From an uncultured Bacteroidales bacterium (GTDB taxonomy: Bacteria; Bacteroidota; Bacteroidia; Bacteroidales; Paludibacteraceae): 41,402 bases of DNA. Location: positions 1 through 41,402 of the forward strand of contig ONHW01000021.1 of NCBI GenBank assembly GCA_900317745.1, read 5' to 3'. The translations under genes and the position numbers were made by a program. How positions within the stretch are numbered: position 1 is the stretch's first letter; each line of letters starts with the position of its first letter. This document shows positions 26,081 through 34,540 of the stretch, piece by piece. The notes under the pieces were generated by a model, which did not search any database, was not told the DNA's origin, and saw nothing but the letters and a program-made list of their open reading frames with translations.

Positions 26081-27031
26081 TTATTTGAGGTTATCCGGTG
26101 TATCGTTGTACCGGCTAAGGACTTTGAGCGCTTCTTCCTGCATCTGCTTGGCGAGGCTAAGCGGTGCCAGCACTCGCAGTTCGGCGCCAAAGGTGCGAAG
26201 TTGCTGAATAAAGTCAAACGTTGGCGCAACGTAGTATTCAAACAGGACGGTATCCTCCTCACGGCGATACTTTGCTGCCTCCACCTCTCCCAGTTCGCGT
26301 TGCGACGGATGCAAAGGCAGCGTGCGCAGGAACTGTGCTGCACGCGGCAGGACCTCCAGGCGTAACAACACCGGCTCGGCGTTACGGAAGACACCATAAT
26401 AGTCGGCAAAGAACCTCTTGGGCGAGAAGCCTTGCGGTATAGCAAAATCGTTGTCGAGCATGTGCAGGTCAACAATGCGGTCAAGGGCATACACGCGTGT
26501 TTCACCGGGGTGCGTAGAAGCCTCGCCAACCACGTACCAGCGCTGTTTGAACACGCGCAGGCAGTAGGGCGAGAAGAACATATCCGAATCGGTATCGCGG
26601 TCAAACGAGTGATACGTGACAAGCAGTTGCTTGCGCGAGCGGATAGCACGCATGAGCGTTGTAAGATATTGTGTGCCGGCAGGTATAGGCTCAAACAGAA
26701 TGCTGTCTTCCAAACCTTCCGCCTCGTCCAAGGTAGCCTTGAAAGAGAATGCCGATACTATATACCGCCGCATATCACCCCAACTATGTACGTCATTGTC
26801 GCTATCGATATAGTAGTAACCGGACTTGCGATTGCAGCGGATATTGATACCGAACAAAGTAAGAATCTCCTCCTTGTAACGATGAAACTTACGAGTCGGG
26901 AAGAAAGGCTCGCCATAGACATTGATAGACGAGTGCGACCAGCGGCGGTCGATATCCTCTTTGGTAAGACGTCCTGAAGAAATGGTGTCAACCAGCCATA
27001 TATATACTTTGAAAACTTGAGCGGGAGACAT
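26081..27031 (-). CDS. WYL-domain transcriptional regulator
   Basis: A 316-aa protein with an N-terminal winged-helix-like DNA-binding region, a central WYL domain (TTLMRAIRSRKQLLVTYHSFD, FSPYCLRVFKQRWYVVGEAS, RVYALDRIVDL) and a C-terminal WCX-like extension (VLLRLEVLPRAAQFLRTLPLHPSQ, YYVAPTFDFIQQLRTFGAELRVLAP). WYL domains sense ligands, often nucleotides or nucleic acid, and many are linked to DNA damage or phage defence. Here the neighbours are sufE and a peptidase, so no such link is evident. Related proteins are common and repeated in Bacteroidota genomes. A GATTTAC-type short repeat fills the gap between sufE and this gene. Confidence 0.85.
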   Translation of the reverse strand: MSPAQVFKVYIWLVDTISSGRLTKEDIDRRWSHSSINVYGEPFFPTRKFHRYKEEILTLFGINIRCNRKSGYYYIDSDNDVHSWGDMRRYIVSAFSFKATLDEAEGLEDSILFEPIPAGTQYLTTLMRAIRSRKQLLVTYHSFDRDTDSDMFFSPYCLRVFKQRWYVVGEASTHPGETRVYALDRIVDLHMLDNDFAIPQGFSPKRFFADYYGVFRNAEPVLLRLEVLPRAAQFLRTLPLHPSQRELGEVEAAKYRREEDTVLFEYYVAPTFDFIQQLRTFGAELRVLAPLSLAKQMQEEALKVLSRYNDTPDNLK

Positions 27032-27034
27032 AAA

Positions 27035-27070
27035 GGGATTTACGATTTGGGGATTTACGATTTACGATTT
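27035..27070 (-). repeat. GATTTAC short repeats at sufE end
   Basis: Three to four copies of GGGATTTACGATTT-like units in the 30-bp gap between sufE and the WYL gene. The sufE stop codon (27062-27064) lies inside the repeat. A related stretch occurs at 28067-28115. Confidence 0.7.
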
Positions 27071-27484
27071 TGCGGAGAGTGCCAAGGCATAGAGTTTCAT
27101 CTGGTGGAGCATGGCAGCGAGTCCGTTGCTACGCGTTGGCGAGAGGTGCTCCTGTAAGCCTATCTTTTCAATGAAATACAAGTCGGCGTCCACGATATCT
27201 TTCGGAGTCTGATTGTTGAGCACGCGCAACAGAAGAGCCACTATACCTTTGACCAGAACTGCATCGCTGGTAGCCTGATAGCAGACCTTGCCATCGTTGA
27301 GCGAGGCGACGAACCACACCTCTGACTGACAACCATCAATCAGGTTCTGCTTAGTACGCAGTTCTTCAGGAAAAGGCGGCAGATCCTTGCCGTAATCAAT
27401 GAGAGCCTGATAGCGGTCGAACCACTCGTCGAGCATGTCGAACTCTTCAATAATCTCGTCTTGTATTTCGTTGATAGATTTCAT
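27062..27484 (-). CDS. sufE: Cysteine desulfuration protein SufE
   Basis: SufE accepts the persulfide sulfur from the cysteine desulfurase SufS and passes it to the SufBCD scaffold for Fe-S cluster assembly. The 140-aa protein shows the active-site cysteine in LIDGCQSEVW (C52) and the conserved C-terminal segments FIEKIGLQEHLSPTRSNGL and MLHQMK. The start ATG 27484 is clear. Its stop codon is inside a short repeat. The other suf genes are not in this window. It lies in a minus-strand row with aroK and the WYL gene, spaced 15-30 bp, probably co-transcribed. Confidence 0.94.
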   Translation of the reverse strand: MKSINEIQDEIIEEFDMLDEWFDRYQALIDYGKDLPPFPEELRTKQNLIDGCQSEVWFVASLNDGKVCYQATSDAVLVKGIVALLLRVLNNQTPKDIVDADLYFIEKIGLQEHLSPTRSNGLAAMLHQMKLYALALSAKS

Positions 27485-27498
27485 TATTAGTGAGTATT

Positions 27499-27518
27499 AT
27501 CAGCCAATCTTGGCTGAT
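27499..27518. repeat. Perfect 9-bp palindrome over aroK stop
   Basis: ATCAGCCAA and its reverse complement TTGGCTGAT separated by two bases. The aroK stop codon is inside the left arm. No T-tract follows, so it is not a standard terminator. Related palindromes lie between porU and porV (30344-30392). Confidence 0.7.
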
Positions 27519-28066
27519 GAATTAACAAGGTCGTAGAGGATATCAGCCAGCTGCTCATCCTCAGTGCCGTCGAGCGGCGAGTCGAGAGAGGCCGGTGCAT
27601 CAATGATATAATCCGCCTGCTCGTAGTACGGGATACGCGCCATGAGTTGCGGCATAATGACGGAGAGTATCTCCTCGGCATTCTTGCCGTGCAGGAGCGG
27701 TCGTTCGTTGAGGTCGGTCATAGCCAGGCGCTGAGCCAGGTGGTGCGGGTGCCAGCGCAGGTAGAACGACGTGCCAAGTTCCTTGAGGCACTCCATGTTG
27801 TCTTCCCAGCACGGATAACCGCCACCGGTGGCATAGACCACTTTCTCAATCGGCAGTTCAGCCAGATCTTCGACCACATACTTCTCCTTGCGCCTGAACG
27901 CCTCGATACCGTACGTGCGGATATAATCGGCAGGCGAGAGTCCGTGTATCTCATGAAAGGCTTCGTCGAGATCAACGAAATGCCAGCCGAGTTTGTCAGC
28001 CAGCATGCGTCCGACAGTAGTCTTGCCGGCGCCCATGTACCCTATGAGATAAACAGGAAAAACCAA
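27500..28066 (-). CDS. aroK: Shikimate kinase
   Basis: Phosphorylates shikimate in the route to chorismate and aromatic amino acids. The 188-aa product has the P-loop GYMGAGKTTVGR (K15), the shikimate-binding DLDEAFHEIHGLSPADYIRTYGIEAFR, the GGGYPCW loop and the lid region LNERPLL. The only available start is TTG 28066 just before the first beta strand (MVFPVYLIGYMG); no ATG lies upstream in frame. Translation starts directly at the end of a GATTTAC-type repeat, so the original leader may have been altered. A perfect palindrome covers the stop codon. Adjacent genes are sufE downstream and a small exported protein upstream. Confidence 0.94.
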   Translation of the reverse strand: MVFPVYLIGYMGAGKTTVGRMLADKLGWHFVDLDEAFHEIHGLSPADYIRTYGIEAFRRKEKYVVEDLAELPIEKVVYATGGGYPCWEDNMECLKELGTSFYLRWHPHHLAQRLAMTDLNERPLLHGKNAEEILSVIMPQLMARIPYYEQADYIIDAPASLDSPLDGTEDEQLADILYDLVNSSAKIG

Positions 28067-28115
28067 GGGATTTACGATTTAGTTATTTACTATTTACGAT
28101 TTGGGATTGGGTTAT
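28067..28115 (-). repeat. GATTTAC short repeats before aroK
   Basis: Degenerate 7- to 14-bp units containing GGGATTTACGATTT, TATTTACTATTTACGATTT and GGGATTGGGTTATTT fill the gap between aroK and the upstream gene. The upstream gene's stop codon lies at its right edge and the aroK TTG start at its left edge. Confidence 0.7.
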
Positions 28116-28525
28116 TTGGGCGATTCGTCGTCGCGGTAGTTGTCGCGCCAGAGGAGTTGGCCGTTTTGCACATACGCCTCGGGCAGAATCATCGTACGCG
28201 GTGCAGCAACGGTTCGCAGCACCTTCCAATCTTCGTCATATACACGTACAAAAGAAGCGCACAGCGGTGCACACTGGCTGCGGATGAGCAGGATCGAATC
28301 GTTTTCGCCGTAATAATAGAGGTCGATATACGAACTGTCGGCAAGAATGAAACGCGTTGTTTCGCCGTGTTGCTCCACGTTCAGGTCACCGCCTACGAGG
28401 TACAGATACTCCTTAGGCAGAATAGAGCCGGTGGCTCTAATCTTCATTTCCTGTGCATTCTGCGCCTTGAGCGAGTAGCAGAAGAGCAGGAACAGTATCC
28501 ATAAAATTATCCGATTTCCGCGCAT
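28112..28525 (-). CDS. Small exported protein, possibly DUF3256
   Basis: A 137-aa protein with a signal peptide (MRGNRIILWILFLLFCYSLKAQ) and a beta-rich domain with LILADSSYIDLYYYG-like (FILADSSYIDLYYYGEN), LLIRSQCAPLCASFVRVYDEDWK and PEAYVQNGQLLWRDNY. The paired cysteines might form a disulfide in the periplasm. Its place beside ispF and the porU/porV genes fits the Bacteroidota DUF3256 proteins I recall in this neighbourhood, but I cannot confirm the family. The function is unknown. It lies 69 bp after ispF; the gap contains a small ACCCTCGATA duplication. Confidence 0.55.
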   Translation of the reverse strand: MRGNRIILWILFLLFCYSLKAQNAQEMKIRATGSILPKEYLYLVGGDLNVEQHGETTRFILADSSYIDLYYYGENDSILLIRSQCAPLCASFVRVYDEDWKVLRTVAAPRTMILPEAYVQNGQLLWRDNYRDDESPK

Positions 28526-28594
28526 AATAATTCTAAATAACCACGACTAACCCTCGATATACCCTCGATAAAACCCCGATCGAACGGAACGATT

Positions 28595-29065
28595 TTACGT
28601 CAGGAGGGCAATGGCGTATGCCGCTATTCCTTCTTTTCGTCCAACGAATCCGAGATGTTCGGTAGTGGTGGCTTTGACATTGACCTGACTGACGTCCACG
28701 CCCATTACCTCGGCGAGCGTTTGCTGCATTTGCGGGATATACGGCAGGAGTTTGGGCGCCTGCGCACAAACGGTGCAGTCGCAGTTGCCAAGTTCGTACC
28801 CCGCCTCACGCACCATAGCCATGACACGGCGGAGCAGGATCTTGGAATCAATGCCCTCGTACTCATTGCCTTTGGTGTCAGGAAAATGATAGCCTATATC
28901 GCGCATAGCCGCAGCGCCGAGTATGGCGTCGCATAGTGCGTGGATCAGTACATCTGCATCGGAGTGTCCATCCAAGCCCAGTTCGTACGGAACGCAAATG
29001 CCTCCCAACCACAATTGGCGGTTGGGGGCAAAAGCGTGAACGTCATAGCCTAAGCCTATTCTCAT
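28595..29065 (-). CDS. ispF: 2-C-methyl-D-erythritol 2,4-cyclodiphosphate synthase
   Basis: The fifth enzyme of the non-mevalonate isoprenoid pathway, forming the cyclodiphosphate from CDP-methylerythritol 2-phosphate in a trimer with zinc. The 156-aa sequence begins MRIGLGYDVHAF (zinc ligands D8 and H10), followed by GHSDADVLIHALCDAILGAA (a further zinc His), the FPDTKGNEYEGIDS loop, and the C-terminal KATTTEHLGFVGRKEGIAA. The length is standard. It sits 21 bp after porV in the minus-strand series. No other isoprenoid gene is in the window. Confidence 0.97.
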   Translation of the reverse strand: MRIGLGYDVHAFAPNRQLWLGGICVPYELGLDGHSDADVLIHALCDAILGAAAMRDIGYHFPDTKGNEYEGIDSKILLRRVMAMVREAGYELGNCDCTVCAQAPKLLPYIPQMQQTLAEVMGVDVSQVNVKATTTEHLGFVGRKEGIAAYAIALLT

Positions 29066-29086
29066 AATAGCAGTCAGCAGTAAGAC

Positions 29087-30301
29087 TTATTTGCGGTTGT
29101 TTACGAGGTCCTTTATACCTGCGAGGTCAAATCCGAGCGTGAAGCGCATGGTCTGATCCAGCGGGTTGGTAGCAGCCGTGGCAATGGTGTAGTTGAAATC
29201 CAACATAAAAATCGACAGATGGAAACCTGCACCGACCTCAATCAGTCGGCGGTTACCCTTGATGAAATCTTCGTGCGAGTAGCCGAGACGTGCAAAGAAC
29301 TGGCGGTTGTAGGAATATTCGGCACCTACGCCCCATCCTACTTCCTTGAACTCCTCGCCGGCACCTAACGGCGCATCAGCGAACGATTGGAAGATACCCT
29401 TAACGGACGTCAGCGCCGAGTATTGCTCGGTTGAGTACTGGTTGGTATTGTTGTCCTCCGGCTTGCTAGGGTCGAAATTAGGTGCGAACTTCGATTTCTT
29501 GGACGGAACCATCAGTTTGCGTGCCTCAACGGTCATCTGCAGGCGGTTGTAGTCGTCGAACGGAATCTCGTAAGCAGCACCCAGACGCAAGGTAGCAGGG
29601 ATAAAGTTCTGCACACGGTCGTTGTACGAGAGTTTGCCACCGAGGTTCTGCAGGTTCAGACCTGCGCTTATATAACTGTCACCCATGGGCAGCGCGATAG
29701 GCTGGCGGTAGTACACCGATACGTCAGCGGCAGCAGTAACGGCAGGGTGATAGTTCTCGGCATTGTTGTCGGTAGAAGCCTTCATACCGTTGGTGAGGTC
29801 GGAATAGATGAATCGCAGAGCCACAGCCATCGACACATACTCATGCAGTTTGCGCGAGTACGAAGCGTCGATCGAGAACTCGTGCGGGCTGGACTCGCCC
29901 AGGTTTGTACCATTGATGTCGGTCATCTGTACCTTACCCATCGAAAAGTATGTCATTGACATAGCCACAGCCTGAACATCGTCCCACTTATAGAAGCCGG
30001 AGATGTAGGCGAGGTCGATATCGTTTACACCGAGTTTGCGCAACCACGGTGTATAAGACGCATTGATACCGCCGCGCATATCCATAAATGCATACTTGGC
30101 AGGGTTCCAATACTGGGAGTTCATATCCGGATTGGTTGCAACGCCTGCGTCACCCATGGCAGCACCGCGTGCGTCAGGTGTGATACTGAGTGAAGGTTGA
30201 CCGGTAATAATCGGGTTAGTGTAATCGCTTGTTGAAGGTTGCGCAACAGTCGGCATAACTGCCAGCATGGTTGCTACGATAACTAAAAAAGATTTTTTCA
30301 T
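29087..30301 (-). CDS. porV: Type IX secretion outer-membrane protein PorV
   Basis: PorV (LptO) is a FadL-like outer-membrane barrel that shuttles T9SS cargo from the translocon to the attachment complex with PorU. From ATG 30301 the protein has 404 aa, a signal peptide ending VMPTVAQ, and the family signature PSLSITPDARGAAMGDAGVAT and PDMNSQYWNPAKYAFMD. Barrel strands follow up to FTLGFDLAGIKDL. The open frame extends upstream to 30397, but that part is poor and contains palindromic repeats. It follows porU by 147 bp without a recognisable promoter, so it is probably expressed from the porU operon. Confidence 0.93.
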   Translation of the reverse strand: MKKSFLVIVATMLAVMPTVAQPSTSDYTNPIITGQPSLSITPDARGAAMGDAGVATNPDMNSQYWNPAKYAFMDMRGGINASYTPWLRKLGVNDIDLAYISGFYKWDDVQAVAMSMTYFSMGKVQMTDINGTNLGESSPHEFSIDASYSRKLHEYVSMAVALRFIYSDLTNGMKASTDNNAENYHPAVTAAADVSVYYRQPIALPMGDSYISAGLNLQNLGGKLSYNDRVQNFIPATLRLGAAYEIPFDDYNRLQMTVEARKLMVPSKKSKFAPNFDPSKPEDNNTNQYSTEQYSALTSVKGIFQSFADAPLGAGEEFKEVGWGVGAEYSYNRQFFARLGYSHEDFIKGNRRLIEVGAGFHLSIFMLDFNYTIATAATNPLDQTMRFTLGFDLAGIKDLVNNRK

Positions 30302-30343
30302 TTTATTGTTGATTGATTTTTTTTGTTTTCGTTGATTGAGATG

Positions 30344-30392
30344 ATCAGCCAAACATGACTGATAGATACTCGATTCAGCCCAATGGGGCTGA
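30344..30392. repeat. Two ATCAGCC palindromes between porU and porV
   Basis: First hairpin 30344-30363 (arms ATCAG / CTGAT, sequence ATCAGCCAA shared with the palindrome at 27499). Second hairpin 30375-30392 (arms TCAGCCC / GGGCTGA, loop AATG). They lie in the untranslated region before porV on the minus strand and could slow transcription or protect the RNA. Confidence 0.65.
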
Positions 30393-30448
30393 TACATTAT
30401 TAAAGTTGCTTCATAGGCTCTGTTTGTTACCTGTTGGGTTATATATTG

Positions 30449-33400
30449 TTATTTCTCATATACAATCAGTTTGCCGGTTTTGCCTACAGTTACGCCCTTT
30501 GTTGTGACGAGCGAAACACGGTATAGGAACACACCCGGCTTAAGACGAGCATCATCCACAGCAAACGCACGTTGCTCGGTGCCTTTGCGCATGGAGTGAT
30601 ATACGAGTTCGCCCTGCGGTGAATAGACGTACACGTGTACTTCCATCAGTTCGTCGGGCTGGTCATAATCGATGCGGAACTGCATCGCTTCGTTCACGCG
30701 CAGCGGATTGGGATAAGCGATCACGGAGTACATCGTGGGCTCGAGTCCCAGAGTGACATCAAAGGTCAGCGTGCGCGTGGTGCTGTTGTTGAGCATATCC
30801 CATGCGCGGAAGGTCAGCGAGTGTTTGCCCTCGCTCAGGTTGTTGAGGCGATAACTTACGCTACCCGACTGATAACCGCCTGTAGGCTCGTAGTAATCGT
30901 TGAGCACGTACATCATTTTCGGATCGTCGTCGATGGTCAGCATCAGGTCGTGACCGATGCCCGAGCCAACGGTATTCACGCCGTGGTCGTCGTAGATATC
31001 GGCATAGAAGTGCGGATTCTCGGTTGTCTTGTCGCCGTCACGGAAACTGCGGGTGTTCAGATAGATATCCACGTCAGGACCGAGTGTATCAACCACCGCT
31101 ACGGCAGCCGAACCGCCGATCACGAAGTTCTCGTAGTGACCTATACCTTCGCCGTTGATGCTATCCAGGGCATAATACGTTATTCTGCCGTTGCCGAAGT
31201 TATAACGGATATCTTTCGGCACCATAAACGTGTAACGGAAATGTCCGTTCTCTACGCGCGCGATACCTTTGTATAAAGTGTTGGGATAATCGTTGTACGT
31301 ATGCGTCTGTTTTTTCGAGGGATCGGGTTCATCGTTGTCCAGCGTAGTTATCCGCTGCAGTTTGTCCATCATAGCGATGTTCACCACTCCGTTGAACTCG
31401 CGTGCGGTATCTCCCTCGGCGTTTTCTATCCATCCGGTGAAAGTATGCTGGGTGATAGCATTCAGCGTGTCGGAAGCCTGCTCTGTACGCACGCGATAAT
31501 CGGTGGGGTAATGCAGCCGTATAGCCGGGTCGCCCAGCAGCACGTACGGCAACTTGTTCATGCCCGAGGTCTGGTTCTTAGCCAACCGGCACGCCTCGCC
31601 GATAGTCATATTGTAAGTGAAATCGTCGGAGTGCTTGAACAAGTTACTACACAAGTTCATGTTTATCACCTCATTGCCGCTGGCATATACGGTTCGGCAC
31701 GCCGACATGACGGCTATTGCTCCGCCTATAGGATTATTCACCGCCTCTTCGCTGGCGCTCTGGTCGGTGGCATCGAAGTGCGCGAATCCGCAGGTAGCCA
31801 GCATCCAGAAGCCGTGGTTGGTGTTCGTCATCGAGCGGCACTCGTTCATTGTCAGCAGGTTCTCGCTGGAGATATTGTTGTAGCCTCCGTGTCCGGAGTA
31901 GTTCATGAACAACACCCCTTCGTTCAGCAGATTGGCAAAGCGGTTCTTCGCCTGCGGCGAACTCTCGCCGGAAGCACTTACCTCTTGCGGATAGGCATCT
32001 ATATATACCTTGTTGACCACAAACGCGGGATTCTGTAGCCGCAGCAGTTCGGCAGCATGGTCAGCGGCGCTCGTGTGCATATTGTGGTCACCGTCATCGG
32101 CGGCGAACACGATCTGCTGGCGCCATTTGCCGGGATTAGTGTTGTCCAGATATGCCACTATCTTCCTTGCCACCCCTTCGGCAGTAGCCTCGTCGCGAAC
32201 GGGCAAACGGCCTACGCCTATATCCATCTTGCCTGTCGTATCCAAGCCGTCGGGAGTAGGTTCGCCCTCGTTGTCGTCGAGGAAGGCGAAATAGTCGTCG
32301 GTGGCATAAGCCTGCGTTTCATCCTCACTATCCATAGCCTGATAAGTGAGCAGGATGTTCGGTGCGGAGGTTGGCATCAGTTTGCGGTTGTCGTACGATC
32401 CGTCGCCGAGCAGCAAGAGCGATTTGGGTTTCTGTGTGGCGTTGGTAGCGCGGTCGTACAACATCTTCATGATCCACCTGTACGCCGTGGCATCGGGTGT
32501 GCCGGAGGAGAACTCGTTATAGACCTGCTGGTCGGTCACTATCGCCGTGGTGATAGCATCGTAACGCTCGTGGGCGTCGGCAATGATTCGTGCTGCCGGC
32601 ACAAACTGCTCGGGAGCTATGATCACCATATCGATGTTCGCCAGGGCGTGCAGGTTCTGGTTGGGTACTGCATCAAGAACTTTCGGTTTGAGCCAACCTG
32701 ATGCCGAACCGGGTTTGACTGCCAGGATAGTCTGGCGCGCGGTGTTGTAGCCCACAAACGTCATGTTGCTGCCGCTCAATGTGGCAGGTATGCGTTTGAT
32801 AGCTGTGGGGTCGCTTATATCCCAAAGTTCGATATCAGCGGTTGCGCCAGCCAGCGTATATTGCGTGTTGCCGCCTTCGCCGAGGTGATCGACATTGGTT
32901 ATGAGCATCTCTTTGCCCACCATTGTCAGTCGGCAAGTGGCGGTCATCTCCAGATAGTTGAGATAGCCGCGGCTGCCGGATACGGAGTTGGCAAACGACA
33001 GTTTCAGCACCTGATTGCCCGTGCCGTTTGCCGGCAGGGTGAAGCGATCGCGTGCACTGTTGGTTGTCGCGCGCTTATAATTTTCGGAGGTGAGTATACC
33101 TTCGGTGACGCACTGATATGAGTTCGAACCAACGGACATAGTGAACGTCGAAGGCTCGCGCGACACGCCCGCCACGCGGCAACGTATATCCAGACTTGAG
33201 CCTGCCACTACGTTGTCCAGCGGGATAGTGATGTTCAGGCTCCGGCGGATGGTACTCAACTGCTCGCCGTAGAACTCGCGTCCGCCGCCTGCCTTGCCGG
33301 ATACGTCCACCAGGTTGACCGAATCCACGTCATGTACCCTGTAGGCAGAATACGTATCCGCCGTATAGGCGAAACTCGTCAGAGCCTCAGCCGTGGTTAT

Positions 33401-33838
33401 CAGGCGCTGCTCACCTGTATCGTCGGACAGAAAATAGTAGCCGTATCTGCTATACGGATTGCGTGTGTGCACAAAGTGTTCGTCAGTATAATCCCAGCGA
33501 TCCACGCCCTGGGCGTAGAACAGTATATAGTCGCCGGCATTGAATATGCCATCGGCACCTTTGTTCATATAAAACGCCACAGGCGGCAGGTCGTCGATAT
33601 GCGAAAGACGAAAATCCTGATACAGCGCCGCCCCGCCGTAGCCGTAAATACGCACATTGGCGGGGTTGAGTCCGGCAGCCGACAGTTCGTCGTAGGTCAG
33701 GCAATGCACGCCCGTTTCTGCCACACGGATCTTCACCCACTTGCCTGAGCTGAGCACGGATTGTGAGGTATATGTATGCGCATTACCGCTTGCTATGGCA
33801 AGCAGCAACAGAGGCAATATGAAGTTCAGTCTTTTCAT
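30449..33838 (-). CDS. porU: Type IX secretion sortase PorU
   Basis: PorU is the cell-surface gingipain-like (peptidase C25) enzyme that removes the C-terminal signal of T9SS cargo and joins the protein to A-LPS. The 1129-aa protein has a signal peptide, a long N-terminal beta-rich region, and the C25 domain with the catalytic pair H650 (NYSGHGGYNN) and C683 (ATCGFAHFD), 33 residues apart as in gingipains. The C terminus has a T9SS-type sorting fold (YPNPLRVNE near the start, then VYVYSPQGELVYH and LKPGVFLYRV), kept as in other PorU proteins. It overlaps the FAH-like gene by 4 bp (ATGA). Other T9SS genes (porKLMN, sov, porT) are outside the window. Confidence 0.95.
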   Translation of the reverse strand: MKRLNFILPLLLLAIASGNAHTYTSQSVLSSGKWVKIRVAETGVHCLTYDELSAAGLNPANVRIYGYGGAALYQDFRLSHIDDLPPVAFYMNKGADGIFNAGDYILFYAQGVDRWDYTDEHFVHTRNPYSRYGYYFLSDDTGEQRLITTAEALTSFAYTADTYSAYRVHDVDSVNLVDVSGKAGGGREFYGEQLSTIRRSLNITIPLDNVVAGSSLDIRCRVAGVSREPSTFTMSVGSNSYQCVTEGILTSENYKRATTNSARDRFTLPANGTGNQVLKLSFANSVSGSRGYLNYLEMTATCRLTMVGKEMLITNVDHLGEGGNTQYTLAGATADIELWDISDPTAIKRIPATLSGSNMTFVGYNTARQTILAVKPGSASGWLKPKVLDAVPNQNLHALANIDMVIIAPEQFVPAARIIADAHERYDAITTAIVTDQQVYNEFSSGTPDATAYRWIMKMLYDRATNATQKPKSLLLLGDGSYDNRKLMPTSAPNILLTYQAMDSEDETQAYATDDYFAFLDDNEGEPTPDGLDTTGKMDIGVGRLPVRDEATAEGVARKIVAYLDNTNPGKWRQQIVFAADDGDHNMHTSAADHAAELLRLQNPAFVVNKVYIDAYPQEVSASGESSPQAKNRFANLLNEGVLFMNYSGHGGYNNISSENLLTMNECRSMTNTNHGFWMLATCGFAHFDATDQSASEEAVNNPIGGAIAVMSACRTVYASGNEVINMNLCSNLFKHSDDFTYNMTIGEACRLAKNQTSGMNKLPYVLLGDPAIRLHYPTDYRVRTEQASDTLNAITQHTFTGWIENAEGDTAREFNGVVNIAMMDKLQRITTLDNDEPDPSKKQTHTYNDYPNTLYKGIARVENGHFRYTFMVPKDIRYNFGNGRITYYALDSINGEGIGHYENFVIGGSAAVAVVDTLGPDVDIYLNTRSFRDGDKTTENPHFYADIYDDHGVNTVGSGIGHDLMLTIDDDPKMMYVLNDYYEPTGGYQSGSVSYRLNNLSEGKHSLTFRAWDMLNNSTTRTLTFDVTLGLEPTMYSVIAYPNPLRVNEAMQFRIDYDQPDELMEVHVYVYSPQGELVYHSMRKGTEQRAFAVDDARLKPGVFLYRVSLVTTKGVTVGKTGKLIVYEK

Positions 33839-34416
33839 TTCAGTTTGCAGTATAAGGTTTCGCGGTCTTGTGCCACGGCACGTATCATATCATTGGTTTG
33901 CAGTTGCCACGGCTGCACGTTCAGCGCCACATAAATCAGGTCACCCTGCCTAATGGTCAGCAGTTCGCTGGCGCGTGCCACGGCATTATCGAGCGACTCT
34001 TGCAGTCCGGTCAGCGTGCAGGTGAAGCGTTCTGCCGCCTGCTCGCCGCGTATCAGTTGCCATTCGCGACCGGCATCCGCCTGCACCGAGTCGAGGGTCT
34101 CCCACTCTCCTACAGCCAGCGAGTTCTCAAACGCCACGGCTTCCGTCCACGGACGTCCGGCAGCTTTCGCCTCGCGCAACAGGTCGGCGGCAAAGAAGTC
34201 CACGCCGGCGGCAACTGCGTCATAGTAGCGCGACGCAAACCGCGGGGCGATACATTTGCCCAGACGCGACACGCGGAGCACGATACACGGCAACGCCTGC
34301 AGGTCGGTTACACGCTCCGGCACAAACAACGGCTTGCGGTTGACCAGCAGCGAGCTGTCGCTCTTGAGCACGATATTCTCGCTACCGTCGTAATATGTAA
34401 TGCCTATTATCTTCAT
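33835..34416 (-). CDS. Fumarylacetoacetase-fold protein, metal site altered
   Basis: A 193-aa protein of the FAH/FAHD1-like family: MKIIGITYYD at the N terminus, then LRVSRLGKCIAPRFASRYYDAVAAGVDFFAADLLREAKAAGRPW, which matches the Bacteroidota FAH-like group in which GIDFTARDLQ and KGLPW are usual. Active members hydrolyse or decarboxylate acylpyruvate/oxaloacetate-type substrates with Mg2+ bound by a ExE pair and an Asp. Here the ExE region reads DLQALPCIVLRV, so both glutamates appear missing. The protein may be inactive or serve another role. A FAH-like gene before porU is also known from Porphyromonas gingivalis as I recall, so the linkage is conserved. It is the first gene of the porU operon. 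Confidence 0.7.
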   Translation of the reverse strand: MKIIGITYYDGSENIVLKSDSSLLVNRKPLFVPERVTDLQALPCIVLRVSRLGKCIAPRFASRYYDAVAAGVDFFAADLLREAKAAGRPWTEAVAFENSLAVGEWETLDSVQADAGREWQLIRGEQAAERFTCTLTGLQESLDNAVARASELLTIRQGDLIYVALNVQPWQLQTNDMIRAVAQDRETLYCKLK

Positions 34417-34426
34417 CCCTTAGGGT

Positions 34427-34457
34427 CCCCGAAAGCAATCACCGATTGGTTTTGGGG
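34427..34457 (-). promoter_or_regulatory. Leader hairpin before the FAH-porU operon
   Basis: On the minus strand CCCC, AAA, CAATC, a GGT loop, then GATTG, TTT, GGGG: about 12 paired bases with two mismatches. The hairpin ends 10 bp before the ATG at 34416, so it would cover the ribosome-binding region. A second, shorter hairpin (core CCGC/GCGG) lies near 34485-34500 in the same GC-rich ~118-nt leader. Confidence 0.5.
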
Positions 34458-34540
34458 AGAGCGGAGGCAGGCTGAGCATTAAGCGCCGCTGAGCGGGGCT
34501 TCTGCGCGATACCTTGCCGAACGCGCCCGCAAAAAGCCTA

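Noticed and set aside
26081-27031. WYL regulator as part of a phage-defence island
   Set aside because: Neighbours are sufE, aroK and a peptidase, without any defence gene; WYL proteins of this type are common in Bacteroidota.
30635-32701. Several long + strand frames opposite porU
   Set aside because: Shadows of porU; the catalytic motifs and signal peptide are on the minus strand.
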